In this document: positions 8,389-18,408 of the stretch, piece by piece
Numbering within the stretch: position 1 is the stretch's first letter
Layout: each line of letters begins with the position of its first letter
The notes under the pieces: generated by a model
The model's input: the letters and a program-made list of their open reading frames with translations, nothing else
The model's database searches: none
Told to the model about the DNA's origin: nothing
Program-made: the position numbers and the translations under genes
Assembly (NCBI RefSeq): GCF_024198175.1
Contig: NZ_JAJVKV010000029.1
Location: 1 to 62,915 of the forward strand
Source of the DNA: Pyxidicoccus xibeiensis
GTDB taxonomy: Bacteria > Myxococcota > Myxococcia > Myxococcales > Myxococcaceae
Length of the DNA: 62,915 nucleotides
Direction: 5' to 3'

Positions 8389-9519
8389 ATGCCCCTACAC
8401 TCCCCGTCCATGTTGCGACCTGTTGCGCTCGTCCTGCTGCTGCTCGCCCCCCTGCGCGCGCTCGCCGTGGAGACCCTGCGCATCGCCATCGAGGACGCTG
8501 GCGGTGACGTGAAGGTGAGCGGCCGCGGGCTCGCGTTCGGTCCCGACACCGAAGACGCGGCCTTCACCCCCATTCCCTCCGGTCAGGCCGCCATCCGGCG
8601 CCGGGGCGGAAAGCTGGAGGTCAATGGCGCGCCCGTGGTCGGCGACTCCGTGCGCTTCCGCGCCGGTGTCCAGGCCACCGACGACTCCGGCGTCCCGGGC
8701 GAGGAGCCCCTCAAGGCCGGCGGCGCCCAGGTGCGCGGCGACGTGGTGGTGCGCCCCCACCGCGATGGACTCCAGCTCATCAACGTCATCCCCCTGGAGG
8801 ACTACCTCGCCGCGGTGCTCGGCAGCGAGATGCCCGTGTCCTTCCCGCCCGAGGCCCTCAAGGCCCAGGCCATTGCCGCCCGCACCTATGCCCTCCAGAA
8901 GAAGCTGGAGGCGTACAGCAACCCGTTCCATCTGGGCAGCAGCGTGCTCCACCAGGTGTACGGCGGCGTCAACCGCGAGGACCCCCGCACCCGCGCCGCC
9001 GTGGAGGCCACGCGCGGCCAGGTCCTCACCTACGAGCTCGCGCCCATCGAGGCCTACTTCCATGCCTCGTGCGGCGGCCGCACGGAGTCCGGCCATGACG
9101 CCCTCCAGCGGGACCTGCCGTACCTCCAGCCCGTCGACTGCCCCTGCGGCAGGCTCCCCGCGAGCCGCTGGAAGGCCTCCCTGTCCGACGCCGAGGTGAA
9201 GTCCGCCCTCCGCCACTCCGCTCAGGGCCTGCGCGTGGCCGGCCGCACGCCCACCCGCCGCGTCACCCGCGTCACGCTCGGGGACGGCGCCTCGATGGGC
9301 GGGGTGGAGCTGCGGCGCCGGCTCGGCTACACGCGCCTCAAGAGCCTGGACTTCGACGTGGATCGCACCGACCGCGGTTATGTGTTCTCCGGACGCGGCT
9401 ATGGCCACGGGGCCGGGCTCTGCCAGTGGGGCGCCAAGGCCCTCGCCGACAAGGGCCGGACCCATGGGGAGATCCTCTCCCACTACTACCCCGGGGCCGA
9501 GCTGCAGCAGCTCTACTGA
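8389..9519 (+). CDS. SpoIID/LytB-domain secreted protein
   Basis: This protein of about 376 aa has an N-terminal signal (MLRPVALVLLLLAPLRALA) and a SpoIID/LytB-type domain. Signatures are the block LEDYLAAVLGSEMP, AQAIAARTYAL, the substrate-site-like YFHASCGGRTES and the closing GRGYGHGAGLCQWGA. In Firmicutes SpoIID is a lytic transglycosylase acting on denuded glycan strands; in Gram-negatives the family is assumed to act on peptidoglycan in the periplasm. The ATG at 8389 is preferred because of a GAGG 9 nt upstream; ATG at 8410 would start right at the signal. The next gene, queA, begins 60 bp downstream. Confidence 0.85.
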   Translation: MPLHSPSMLRPVALVLLLLAPLRALAVETLRIAIEDAGGDVKVSGRGLAFGPDTEDAAFTPIPSGQAAIRRRGGKLEVNGAPVVGDSVRFRAGVQATDDSGVPGEEPLKAGGAQVRGDVVVRPHRDGLQLINVIPLEDYLAAVLGSEMPVSFPPEALKAQAIAARTYALQKKLEAYSNPFHLGSSVLHQVYGGVNREDPRTRAAVEATRGQVLTYELAPIEAYFHASCGGRTESGHDALQRDLPYLQPVDCPCGRLPASRWKASLSDAEVKSALRHSAQGLRVAGRTPTRRVTRVTLGDGASMGGVELRRRLGYTRLKSLDFDVDRTDRGYVFSGRGYGHGAGLCQWGAKALADKGRTHGEILSHYYPGAELQQLY

Positions 9520-9579
9520 TGCTCCCTCCGTCGACGCGCTTTCCGCGGCGGCGCGGGGGCTGCTACAAGCGCCACCCCC

Positions 9580-10664
<1,085 letters not shown>

Positions 10665-10668
<4 letters not shown>

Positions 10669-11870
10669 GCGTCATGGACGACAAGCAGCAGGCAGGGCAG
10701 CGCACGGAGAAGGGCGACACGCGGGTGGCACCGGGACTGGTGCGCTTCGAGCTGCTCCACGAGGACACGGGCACCAAGGCGCGGCGGGGCCGGCTGCACA
10801 CCCCCCACGGGCCCGTGGAGACGCCCATCTTCATGCCCGTGGGCACCGTGGGCAGCGTCAAGGGCGTGGGGCCGGATGACCTCGTCACACTCGACGCGCA
10901 GATCATCCTCGGCAACACCTACCACCTCATGCTCCGCCCCGGAGAGGCGCTGGTGGGAGAGCTGGGCGGCCTGCACCGCTTCGTCTCCTGGAACCGGCCC
11001 ATGCTCACCGACAGCGGCGGGTTCCAGGTCTTCAGCCTCTCCGAGAAGCGGAAAATCACGGAGGAGGGGGCCACCTTCCAGTCGCACCTGGATGGCGCGC
11101 GGCACTTCCTGACGCCGGAGCGCTCCATCGACATCCAGGAGACCCTGGGCGCCGACGTCATCATGGCCTTCGACGAGTGCCCGCCCTCCACCGAGGACCG
11201 CCCCTACCTGGAGGCCTCCCTGGCGCGCACCACCCGCTGGCTGCACCGCTGCGTGAAGGCGTGGAGCCGCGAGCGCTCCTCCCTCTTCGGCATCGTCCAG
11301 GGCGGCCTCCACGAGGACCTCCGCAAGCGCCACGCCGAGGAGGTGTGCGCGGTGGACCTGCCCGGCTACGCGCTGGGGGGCTACTCGGTGGGCGAGGCCC
11401 CCGAGGCCATGCATGCCGGCGTCGCCTTCTCCGCGCCCCTGCTCCCCCGCGACAAGCCCCGCTACCTCATGGGCGTGGGCACCCCCGTGGACCTCGTCAC
11501 CTGCGTGGAGCACGGCGTCGACATGTTCGACTGCGTGCTGCCCACCCGCTGCGCACGCAACGGCCTGCTCTTCACCTCGGAGGGCAAGCTCGTCATCCGC
11601 AACGCGGCCTACGCCCGGGATCCTCGCCCGGTGGACCCTGCGTGCAACTGCTACACCTGCCGCAATTTCAGCAGGGCCTACCTCCGGCACCTCTTCGCCG
11701 CGCAGGAGCTGCTGGCCATGCGGCTCAACACCATCCACAACCTCGCCTACTTCCTGGGGTTGATGGCAGAAGTCCGACGCGCGGTGTCGGAGGACCGGTT
11801 CGCCACCTTCGCCCGGGAGTTCCGGGAGCGTGCCCGGGCCCAGGAAACCGAACGGACCCGTGGCCGCTGA
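10665..11870 (+). CDS. tgt: tRNA-guanine transglycosylase
   Basis: Tgt exchanges guanine-34 of tRNAs with GUN anticodons for the preQ1 base, the step before QueA. The 401-aa protein shows the substrate-binding DSGGFQVFSL, the nucleophile region FDCVLPTR and the zinc site CNCYTC followed by a histidine further on. The GTG at 10665 overlaps the queA stop; ATG at 10674 is an alternative only three codons later. The stop codon lies in the loop of the downstream terminator. The short N-terminal extension is charged and low in complexity. Confidence 0.97.
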
Positions 11871-11885
11871 GCGGCCGACGGGTTT
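11857..11885 (+). terminator. Hairpin over the tgt stop codon
   Basis: CCCGT-GGCCGC (11857-11867) pairs with GCGGCC-G-ACGGG (11871-11882), with one bulged G. The three-base loop is the tgt stop codon TGA. GGTTT follows. It is a probable terminator or mRNA 3' end structure for queA-tgt, separating it from the Sec genes. Confidence 0.55.
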
Positions 11886-12012
11886 GCACGGGTTCCCGCG
11901 TTCACTTGCTCACATGGGAGCCCCTTGCTAAGAGGGCCCCCTTTCGGATGGGTTCCTCGGGCAGTGTGGGGGGCCGCCCATCTCGTGCCTTCCTCAACCG
12001 ACGAGGCAGTTT

Positions 12013-12366
12013 GTGGCTGAGAGCTTTCTGATTCTGGCGCAGGCCGGCGGTAGCGGTAACCCGCTGGGCACCCTGGGTTTCCTGGTCGTGCTCGTGGGCA
12101 TCATGTACTTCGTGATGATTCGCCCGCAGCAGAAGCAACTGAAGGAGCACCGGGCGCTGCTCGGTGCGCTGAAGAAGGGTGATGAGGTCGTCACCACGGG
12201 TGGACTCCTCGGGAAGATCCACCAGGTGGATGAGCGCACGGTGACGCTGGAAGTGGCCAGCGGCGTGCGCCTCCGCGTGCTCAAGACCGCCATCAGCGCC
12301 AAGGGCACTGTGGTGGAAGGCGCCCCTGCGGCGGCCGCCGAAGCGAAGAAGGAGGACAAGTCATGA
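12013..12366 (+). CDS. yajC: Sec translocon accessory protein YajC
   Basis: The 117-aa YajC has a single membrane helix (LGTLGFLVVLVGIMYFVMI) followed by the hallmark RPQQKQLKEH. The small beta domain reads KKGDEVVTTGGLLGKI. YajC associates with SecDF and SecYEG in the inner membrane. The start is GTG. The stop overlaps the secD start (ATGA), giving the usual yajC-secD-secF operon. The C-terminal tail is Ala/Lys-rich. Confidence 0.96.
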   Translation: MAESFLILAQAGGSGNPLGTLGFLVVLVGIMYFVMIRPQQKQLKEHRALLGALKKGDEVVTTGGLLGKIHQVDERTVTLEVASGVRLRVLKTAISAKGTVVEGAPAAAAEAKKEDKS

Positions 12367-14135
12367 ACCGCGGCTGGTGGTGGAAGTTCGGACTCATTGT
12401 CGCGGTGACGCTGGGGACCATCTGGTTCCTCATCCCGACCTACTATTCGCTGGTGCGGATGGACCGGGACAAGCGCAACGACCTGGCCGCCATCGAAGCG
12501 GCGATGCCCCCGGGGTCGCCCCCCGCGAAGTACCGCCTCAACCTGGGGCTGGACCTGCAGGGCGGCATCCACATGGTGATGCGCGTCGACACCAAGACGG
12601 CCCTCCAGAAGCGCACCGAGCGCCGCGCGCAGCAGATCACCGGCTACATCAACGACAAGAAGCTGGGTGAGGTCACCGCCGACACGGACCCGGAGCAGCT
12701 CCGGCTCTCGCTGACGGCCAAGGACCCGGCGACGATGGACGCCATCGAGAAGGAGGTCGTCGCCACCTTCACGGACTTCAAGCGCGTGGGCCGCGAGGGC
12801 GGCACGCTGGTGCTCGAGCTGGACGAGGGCCAGGCGAACTTCTTCCGCGAGGACGCGGTCAACCAGGCGATGCTCGTCATCCGCCGCCGCATCGACAAGT
12901 GGGGCGTGGCGGAAGTGGACGTGCGCAAGCTGGGCACCGACTCCATCCAGATTTCGCTGCCGGGCCGCAGCAACCCGGAGCAGGCCAAGGAACTGGTGGG
13001 CACCACCGCGCAGCTCGAGTTCCGGATGGTGGACGACAGCAACCCGCAGTTCTTCGCGCAGATGCTGCAGACGACGCCGCCGCCGCAGGGCAGCAACATC
13101 ACCCTGACGGAGGAGGGCGGCTTCCCGCAGCTGGAGTCCCCGTCGCGCGAGGCGCTGCTGGCCTACGCCAAGGACAAGACGCCCGCCAACCGCGAGGTGC
13201 TCACCGAGTGCATCGCCAACCCGGTGAAGAAGAACGAGTGCGCGTCCTACCGCAGCTACCTGGTGGAGACGAACGTGCCGCTGACCGGCGAGAGCCTGTC
13301 CGGCGCGGACGCGTCCCTCAGCCAGCTCAACGAGCCCGAGGTGAACCTGTCGTTCGACCCGGCGGGCGCGCGCGAGTTCGAGAAGCTGACCGAGGCGGGC
13401 GTGGGCCGCCGGATGGCCATCGTCCTGGACGACAGCGTCCACACGGCGCCGAACATCAACGAGAAGATTGGCGGCGGCCGGGCCCGCATCACCATGGGCC
13501 GCATGGGCGCGCGGTCGTTCGAGGAGTGGCTGGGCGAGGCGCAGACGCTGGCGCTGGTGCTGAAGGCGGGCGCGCTGCCGGCGCCGGTGACGGTGGGTGA
13601 GATTCGTCAGGTGGGCGCCAGCCTGGGTGACGAGCTCATCAAGAAGGGCAGCCTGGCGGCCATCGTCGGCCTGGGGCTCGTCCTGCTCTTCATGGCCGTC
13701 TACTACAAGCGCTCGGGCATGATCGCGAACCTCGCGCTGGTGCTCAACGGCCTGCTCATCCTGGCGGGGCTGGCGTTCTTCAACGCCACGCTGACGCTGC
13801 CGGGCATCGCCGGCTTCGTGCTGACGCTGGGTGTGGCGGTGGACGCCAACGTGCTCATCAACGAGCGCATCCGCGAGGAGCTCGGCCACGGCAAGACGGC
13901 GCGGGCGGCGGTGGACCAGGGCTATGACCGCGCGTTCTGGACCATCTTCGACTCGCACGTGACGGCGCTCATCGCCGCGTTCATCCTGTTCTTCACGGGC
14001 ACCGGGCCGATTCGTGGCTTCGCCACCACGCTCATCGTGGGCCTGCTGGCCTCGCTCTTCACGTCCATCGTGGTGACGCGCACCATCATGACGTACTTCG
14101 TCCACGGTCGTAACGCGCAGACGGTGTCGGTCTAA
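12363..14135 (+). CDS. secD: Protein translocase subunit SecD
   Basis: This 590-aa RND-type subunit uses the proton gradient to pull preproteins through SecYEG. An N-terminal helix precedes the large periplasmic P1 region with the signature GLDLQGGIHMVM. The C-terminal five-helix bundle carries the conserved VDANVLINERIREEL and GFATTLIVGLLASLFTSI. Length agrees with SecD of other delta-proteobacteria-type bacteria. ATGA overlap with yajC and a 26-bp gap to secF support an operon. Confidence 0.97.
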   Translation: MNRGWWWKFGLIVAVTLGTIWFLIPTYYSLVRMDRDKRNDLAAIEAAMPPGSPPAKYRLNLGLDLQGGIHMVMRVDTKTALQKRTERRAQQITGYINDKKLGEVTADTDPEQLRLSLTAKDPATMDAIEKEVVATFTDFKRVGREGGTLVLELDEGQANFFREDAVNQAMLVIRRRIDKWGVAEVDVRKLGTDSIQISLPGRSNPEQAKELVGTTAQLEFRMVDDSNPQFFAQMLQTTPPPQGSNITLTEEGGFPQLESPSREALLAYAKDKTPANREVLTECIANPVKKNECASYRSYLVETNVPLTGESLSGADASLSQLNEPEVNLSFDPAGAREFEKLTEAGVGRRMAIVLDDSVHTAPNINEKIGGGRARITMGRMGARSFEEWLGEAQTLALVLKAGALPAPVTVGEIRQVGASLGDELIKKGSLAAIVGLGLVLLFMAVYYKRSGMIANLALVLNGLLILAGLAFFNATLTLPGIAGFVLTLGVAVDANVLINERIREELGHGKTARAAVDQGYDRAFWTIFDSHVTALIAAFILFFTGTGPIRGFATTLIVGLLASLFTSIVVTRTIMTYFVHGRNAQTVSV

Positions 14136-14161
14136 TCGGCCGAGCACGGGAACGAACCGCC

Positions 14162-15331
14162 ATGCAGATTCTCAAGAACAAGACGAACATCGACTTCATC
14201 GGCAAGCGCAAGCCGGCCGTGTTCCTGTCCACCGTCATCAACCTGCTCATCATCATCGGCATCGCCGCGTTCGGGTTCAACCTGGGCGTGGACTTCGCCG
14301 GCGGCACGGTGGTCGAGGTGAAGTTCAACCACGACATCACCGCGGAGCAGGTCCGCGAGCGCGCCCAGAAGGGCGGGCTCCAGGACGTCAGTGTGCAGAA
14401 CATCGGCGGCGCGTCGGAGAACGCGTTCCTCATCCGCATGGGCGGCGTCACGCAGCTCAACGAGGAGAACGCGGCCAAGGCGAAGGCGGCCATCGAGGGG
14501 CTGGGCAGTGTGCGCAGCGTCAACTCGGACCTGGCCAACGGCATCATCAACCTGCGCGCCAACACCGCGCTGGCGCCCGACGCCATCAAGAAGGCGGTGG
14601 TGGGCAGCGGCACCGGCGTGCAGGAGGTCCGCGAGCTGGGGGAGTCCCAGAGCGGCGGCTTCGACTACCAGGTCGTCGCCAGCGGCATGGCGGACAAGGT
14701 GAACGAGGCGCTCAACCAGGGCCAGGCGCAGCCGGACTTCGAGCAGCGCCGCGTGGACTACGTGGGCCCCCAGGTGGGCAAGCAGCTGCGCAACCGCGGC
14801 ATCATGGCCCTGCTGTACTCCATGGTCGCCATCCTCATCTACGTGGCGTTCCGCTTCGACTTCAAGTTCGGCCCGGGCGCGCTGCTGGCCATGGTCCACG
14901 ACGTCATCATGGTCGCCGGCTACTACCTGGTGACGCGGCGCGAGTTCAACCTGACGGCCATCGCCGCGCTGCTGACCGTCGTCGGCTACTCGGTGAACGA
15001 CACCATCGTCATCTACGACCGCATCCGTGAGGACATGGCCAAGTTCAAGGGCAAGCCCTTCGCGGAGGTCATCAACATCGCGGTCAACGACACGCTGGGC
15101 CGCACCATCCTCACCTCCACCACGACGGCGCTGTCGCTCATCGGCCTGCTCATCTTCGGTGTGGGGGAAATCTTCGACTTCGCCGCCGCCATGCTGGTGG
15201 GCATCGTCGTCGGTGTGTACTCGACCATCTACATCGCCAGCCCGCTGACCATCTGGCTGGACGAGCGCGCCGCGGCGAAGGCGGCCCGCGCGGGTGGCGG
15301 TATCGACAACCAGCAGCCCAAGGTGGCGTGA
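14162..15331 (+). CDS. secF: Protein translocase subunit SecF
   Basis: The 389-aa partner of SecD has a first helix after a basic N-terminus (IDFIGKRKPAVFLSTVINLL), then the NLGVDFAGGTVVEV block, a periplasmic domain and five more helices. These include the conserved GYSVNDTIVIYDRIREDM and TLGRTILTSTTTAL. It forms the SecDF complex in the inner membrane. A strong bidirectional terminator follows 38 bp after the stop. Confidence 0.97.
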   Translation: MQILKNKTNIDFIGKRKPAVFLSTVINLLIIIGIAAFGFNLGVDFAGGTVVEVKFNHDITAEQVRERAQKGGLQDVSVQNIGGASENAFLIRMGGVTQLNEENAAKAKAAIEGLGSVRSVNSDLANGIINLRANTALAPDAIKKAVVGSGTGVQEVRELGESQSGGFDYQVVASGMADKVNEALNQGQAQPDFEQRRVDYVGPQVGKQLRNRGIMALLYSMVAILIYVAFRFDFKFGPGALLAMVHDVIMVAGYYLVTRREFNLTAIAALLTVVGYSVNDTIVIYDRIREDMAKFKGKPFAEVINIAVNDTLGRTILTSTTTALSLIGLLIFGVGEIFDFAAAMLVGIVVGVYSTIYIASPLTIWLDERAAAKAARAGGGIDNQQPKVA

Positions 15332-15369
15332 CGCTCGCGCCTCCCCGGCGGGAGGCACGTGAGACACGA

Positions 15370-15418
15370 CGAGGGCCCTGTGCTCCCACGAGTGGGGAGT
15401 CAGGGCCCTCGGTGTTTT
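15370..15418. terminator. Bidirectional terminator between secF and a convergent gene
   Basis: Perfect 11-bp arms CGAGGGCCCTG (15370-15380) and CAGGGCCCTCG (15401-15411) enclose a loop that itself can form a CCCAC/GTGGG stem. GTGTTTT follows on the plus strand. It sits in the 108-bp gap between convergent stops. Confidence 0.85.
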
Positions 15419-15439
15419 CAGCGCCAGCCGCGCGTCACG

Positions 15440-16039
15440 TCAGAAGCGCGCGCCCAGCGTGAGGGATGCGTCCAGCAGGCCGCCATCGTCGTCATCGGCG
15501 TCCACGGGCACCTCGGCGAAGCCCTCGTTGAGGAGGACACGGTAGGTGGTCCGGAAGCCCGCGGTGAGGGCGCCGCTGTTGAACTCCACGCCAGCCGCCA
15601 GCGGCACCTCCTGCATGGTGTCCGAGCCGTAGAGGTCCGCCGCCGCGCCGCGCACGTCCACGTAGGAGATGCCCAGGCCCGCGCCCACGAAGGGGCGGAT
15701 GGCCGTGAGGAAGGGCGGAGAGAGCTTCAGCAGCGCGCTGCCGCCCTGGCGCACGAGCGAGGGCTCCTCCAGCAGGCGGACGTCATCCAGCCCGTTCTGC
15801 GAGCCCTCGTAGCCCAGCTCGAAGCCGAGGAAGGTCGTGGGCTGCACGTTGAGCGTCACGCCCCAGGCGGGCCCGGTGCTCGTCACGTCACCCAGCCCTC
15901 CGGTGTAGTCGCCCACACCGCCACGGAGGAACACGTTGACGTCTCCCCGCTTGCCCTCCTTGCGTTCCTGCGCGGACGCGGTGCCCGCCGCGGCCAGGGA
16001 CATGAGCAGCGCACCCGTCCAGATGCCTCGTCCAAACAT
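15440..16039 (-). CDS. Outer membrane beta-barrel protein
   Basis: This 199-aa protein has a signal peptide (cleavage near TASAQ). The alternating hydrophobic strands, strand-end aromatics and closing pattern SLTLGARF resemble small outer membrane porin-like barrels of the OmpA/OmpW-like type. The line PFVGAGLGISYVDV is typical of such barrels in proteobacteria. An acidic run (VDADDDDGG) lies in a late loop. Function is unknown. A near-consensus LexA box lies 91 bp upstream and could belong either to this gene or to divergent recJ. Confidence 0.75.
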   Translation of the reverse strand: MFGRGIWTGALLMSLAAAGTASAQERKEGKRGDVNVFLRGGVGDYTGGLGDVTSTGPAWGVTLNVQPTTFLGFELGYEGSQNGLDDVRLLEEPSLVRQGGSALLKLSPPFLTAIRPFVGAGLGISYVDVRGAAADLYGSDTMQEVPLAAGVEFNSGALTAGFRTTYRVLLNEGFAEVPVDADDDDGGLLDASLTLGARF

Positions 16040-16129
16040 TCCATCCTCCTGTCAGGTGGTGTGCGGCTCAAGCTGTGCACCGGCTGTCCGCCATGCCCCT
16101 CGAGAGCAGGCGAACGGACGGGCGCATGC

Positions 16130-16146
16130 CTGAACCTCCGTTCAGG
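16130..16146. promoter_or_regulatory. Candidate LexA (SOS) box
   Basis: CTGAACCTCCGTTCAGG matches the Myxococcus LexA motif as I recall it (CTRHAMRYBYGTTCAGS) at 16 of 17 positions. With the preceding C it forms a perfect palindrome, CCTGAAC-CTCC-GTTCAGG (16129-16146). It lies in the divergent region between the beta-barrel gene and recJ, 121 bp before the recJ start. RecJ is a recombination exonuclease, which makes SOS control sensible. The consensus is from memory and should be rechecked. Confidence 0.6.
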
Positions 16147-16168
16147 AAGGGAAGTGTCGTGCCCAAGG

Positions 16169-16202
16169 TTGACCTTCCCTCGTCAGACGTCTGAGGTACT
16201 GT
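16169..16202 (+). promoter_or_regulatory. Possible recJ promoter with 12-bp palindrome
   Basis: A TTGACC element at 16169-16174 could be a -35 box. Between it and a weak -10 candidate lies the perfect palindrome TCAGACGTCTGA (16183-16194), which may be an operator or may be chance. No good -10 is visible at 16-18 bp spacing, so the promoter call is weak. Confidence 0.3.
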
Positions 16203-16266
16203 CTCCTTGTCAAGAATTCGTCCCGGCGACCTCCCCACCAGGGAGGGGCCGAGAGGGGTGCTGCGC

Positions 16267-17979
16267 GTGCGGTGGTTGCTTCCAGACGTGGTCGACGAGG
16301 AGGTGGCGTCCCTGGCCGGGGAGCTGTCGCTCCATCCGCTCGCGGCGAAGGTGCTGCTGCACCGTGGCTACCGCACCCCGGAGGCGGCCTCCGCGTTCCT
16401 GTCCGACAAGCTGGCGGACCTGCCGGACCCGTTCCGGATGAAGGGGATGCCCGCCGCGGTGGAGCGGCTGACGCGCGCGCTGCGCACGCGGGAGAAGGTC
16501 ACCCTCTACGGGGACTACGACGTGGATGGGGTGTGCTCCACCTCGCTGCTCTACCTGTTCCTCAAGGAACTGGGCGCGCCTCCCGCCACGTACATTCCCC
16601 ACCGCCTGGACGAGGGCTACGGCCTCAACCTGGCCGCGGTGGAGCGCATCGCCGCGGACGGCACGCGGGTGCTGGTGACGCTGGACTGCGGCATCACCTC
16701 CGTGGCGGAAATCACCCGCGCGAAGGAGCTGGGCCTGGACGTGGTGGTGGTGGACCACCACACGGTGCCGCCCACGCTGCCTCCGGCGGTGGCGGTGCTC
16801 AACCCGCACCAGCCCGGCTGTGAGTACCCCACCAAGGCGCTGTGCGCCGCGGGCGTGGCCTTCAACTTCTGCATGGGCCTGCGCAAGCGGCTGCGCGACG
16901 ACGGCTTCTTCGCCACCCGCAAGGAGCCCAACCTCCGGTCGATGATGGACCTGGTCGCGCTGGCCACCGTGGCGGACGTGGTGCCCCTCACCGGCGCCAA
17001 CCGCATCCTGGTGTCCCATGGCCTCCTGGAGCTGGGCGCCGGCCGCCGGCCGGGCGTGAGGGCCCTCAAGGAGGTGGCGGGCATGGACCCCGACGCCTCC
17101 GTCACCGCGGGCCAGGTGGGCTTCCGCCTCGGGCCCCGCATCAACGCCGCGGGCCGCCTGCATGACGCGTCGCTGGGCCTCCAGCTGCTCTGCTCGGAGT
17201 CGCCGGAGACGGCGCGCTCGCTGGCGCAGGTGCTGGACCGGGCCAACGCGGAGCGCCAGGGAATCGAGAGCAGCATCCTCACGCAGGCGCTGGCCCAGGC
17301 CGAGGAGCGCAAGGACGCGCGCGGCTTCGTCCTCTACGACGAGGGCTGGCACCCGGGCGTCATCGGCATCGTCGCCTCGCGCGTGGTGGAGCGCTACTAC
17401 CGGCCCACCGTCATGGTGGGCGTGAAGGACGGGGTGGGGAAGGGCTCCGCGCGCAGCATCGAGGCCTTCCACCTCTACGACGCGCTCAGCGGCTGCTCGG
17501 AGCTGCTGTCGAAGTTCGGCGGCCACAAGCACGCCGCCGGCCTCACCGTGGACGCGGACCGGCTGCCCGCCTTCCGGGAGGCCTTCGAGAAGATTGCCCT
17601 CCAGCGCCTCTCGCCCGAGGACCTCATCCCCCGCTGCAAGGTGGACGCGGTGGTGCACCCGCACGAGCTGGACGCCAGCGCGGTGGAGTCGCTCCAGCGC
17701 CTGGGGCCCTTCGGCCAGGGCAACCCGGAGCCGGTGCTGGTGCTGCGCCGTCAGGTGGCCCGCCCCCGCGTGCTGCAGTCCAAGTCGGGCAGCGGCAACG
17801 GCCACCTCAAGCTGGCGCTCGCGGACGCGCCGGAGCTGGATGCCATCGGCTTCGGCATGGCGGACCGGGTGACGCTCGTCGAGGGCCCGGTGGACCTGGC
17901 CTTCCAGGCCGGCTTCGACACCTTCCGGGGCCAGCGCAAGCTGTCGCTGCGCCTCAAGGACCTGCGCAGGGCTGCATGA
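16267..17979 (+). CDS. recJ: Single-stranded-DNA-specific 5'-3' exonuclease RecJ
   Basis: RecJ degrades 5' ends of single-stranded DNA in recombination and mismatch repair. The protein of about 570 aa has the DHH-family motifs in order: LYGDYDVDG, LDCGIT, VVVDHHTVP, the DLVALATVADVVPL block and the DHHA1 motif GGHKHAAG, followed by the C-terminal OB-like domain. E. coli RecJ is 577 aa. GTG at 16267 is chosen because GAGAGG sits 9 nt upstream; GTG at 16258 and a TTG at 16207 are also in frame. A candidate LexA box lies upstream. Confidence 0.95.
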   Translation: MRWLLPDVVDEEVASLAGELSLHPLAAKVLLHRGYRTPEAASAFLSDKLADLPDPFRMKGMPAAVERLTRALRTREKVTLYGDYDVDGVCSTSLLYLFLKELGAPPATYIPHRLDEGYGLNLAAVERIAADGTRVLVTLDCGITSVAEITRAKELGLDVVVVDHHTVPPTLPPAVAVLNPHQPGCEYPTKALCAAGVAFNFCMGLRKRLRDDGFFATRKEPNLRSMMDLVALATVADVVPLTGANRILVSHGLLELGAGRRPGVRALKEVAGMDPDASVTAGQVGFRLGPRINAAGRLHDASLGLQLLCSESPETARSLAQVLDRANAERQGIESSILTQALAQAEERKDARGFVLYDEGWHPGVIGIVASRVVERYYRPTVMVGVKDGVGKGSARSIEAFHLYDALSGCSELLSKFGGHKHAAGLTVDADRLPAFREAFEKIALQRLSPEDLIPRCKVDAVVHPHELDASAVESLQRLGPFGQGNPEPVLVLRRQVARPRVLQSKSGSGNGHLKLALADAPELDAIGFGMADRVTLVEGPVDLAFQAGFDTFRGQRKLSLRLKDLRRAA

Positions 17980-17991
17980 GGCGCGCCGGGG

Positions 17992-18222
17992 CTACGCAAT
18001 CCCCCAGCGCACCCGGCCCGGCGTCATCAGCGCGCCGACGCGGGCCAGCTCGTTGAAGCGGAAGCGCTCCGCCTGCCGCTCGAAGGTGTGACGGCACCGC
18101 TCCGAGCAGAAGAAGTACCGGCGCTTCTTGTACTCCGCGGTGGGCTGTCCCTCCGGTGTGTCCAATTCCTTCCCACACACGGGATCCAAGTGCCGCCCCT
18201 GTCCCTGCTGCACGCCCTTCAT
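17992..18222 (-). CDS. Small YHS-domain protein
   Basis: This 76-aa protein is a YHS-type metal-binding domain: DPVCGKELDT, then YFFCSERCRHTFE. Cysteines in CGK and CSERC probably bind a metal ion. YHS domains occur in metal-trafficking ATPases and as stand-alone proteins. The start is set by GGGAGG 6 nt upstream of the ATG; a longer frame to 18300 would add low-complexity residues. It converges on recJ, with 12 bp between stops. The partner is unknown. Confidence 0.85.
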   Translation of the reverse strand: MKGVQQGQGRHLDPVCGKELDTPEGQPTAEYKKRRYFFCSERCRHTFERQAERFRFNELARVGALMTPGRVRWGIA

Positions 18223-18363
18223 CACTCGCCTCCCGACCCCCAGGGGGCTGAAACCCCCACCCGAAGGTTGCCACTCAGCAGGAGGCGTGCCAGTCCCCAC
18301 CTCCTTGGGACAGCAAGGAGCCGAGGGGCTGGGGAGGATGGAAGGGTGGAGTTTTTTCCGGTG

Positions 18364-18391
18364 CCGCCCCCACCCTGAAGGGCAGGGGCGG
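18364..18391. terminator. GC-rich hairpin downstream of the barrel-protease operon
   Basis: CCGCCCC (18364-18370) pairs with GGGGCGG (18385-18391), with an inner CCC/GGG stem and TGAA loop. It lies 18 bp past the stop of the minus-strand operon. A T-run lies only on the plus-strand 5' side, so for the minus strand it would be a hairpin without a U-tract. It is a weak terminator candidate. Confidence 0.3.
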
Positions 18392-18408
18392 CGCGCGCGG
18401 AGTGTTCT

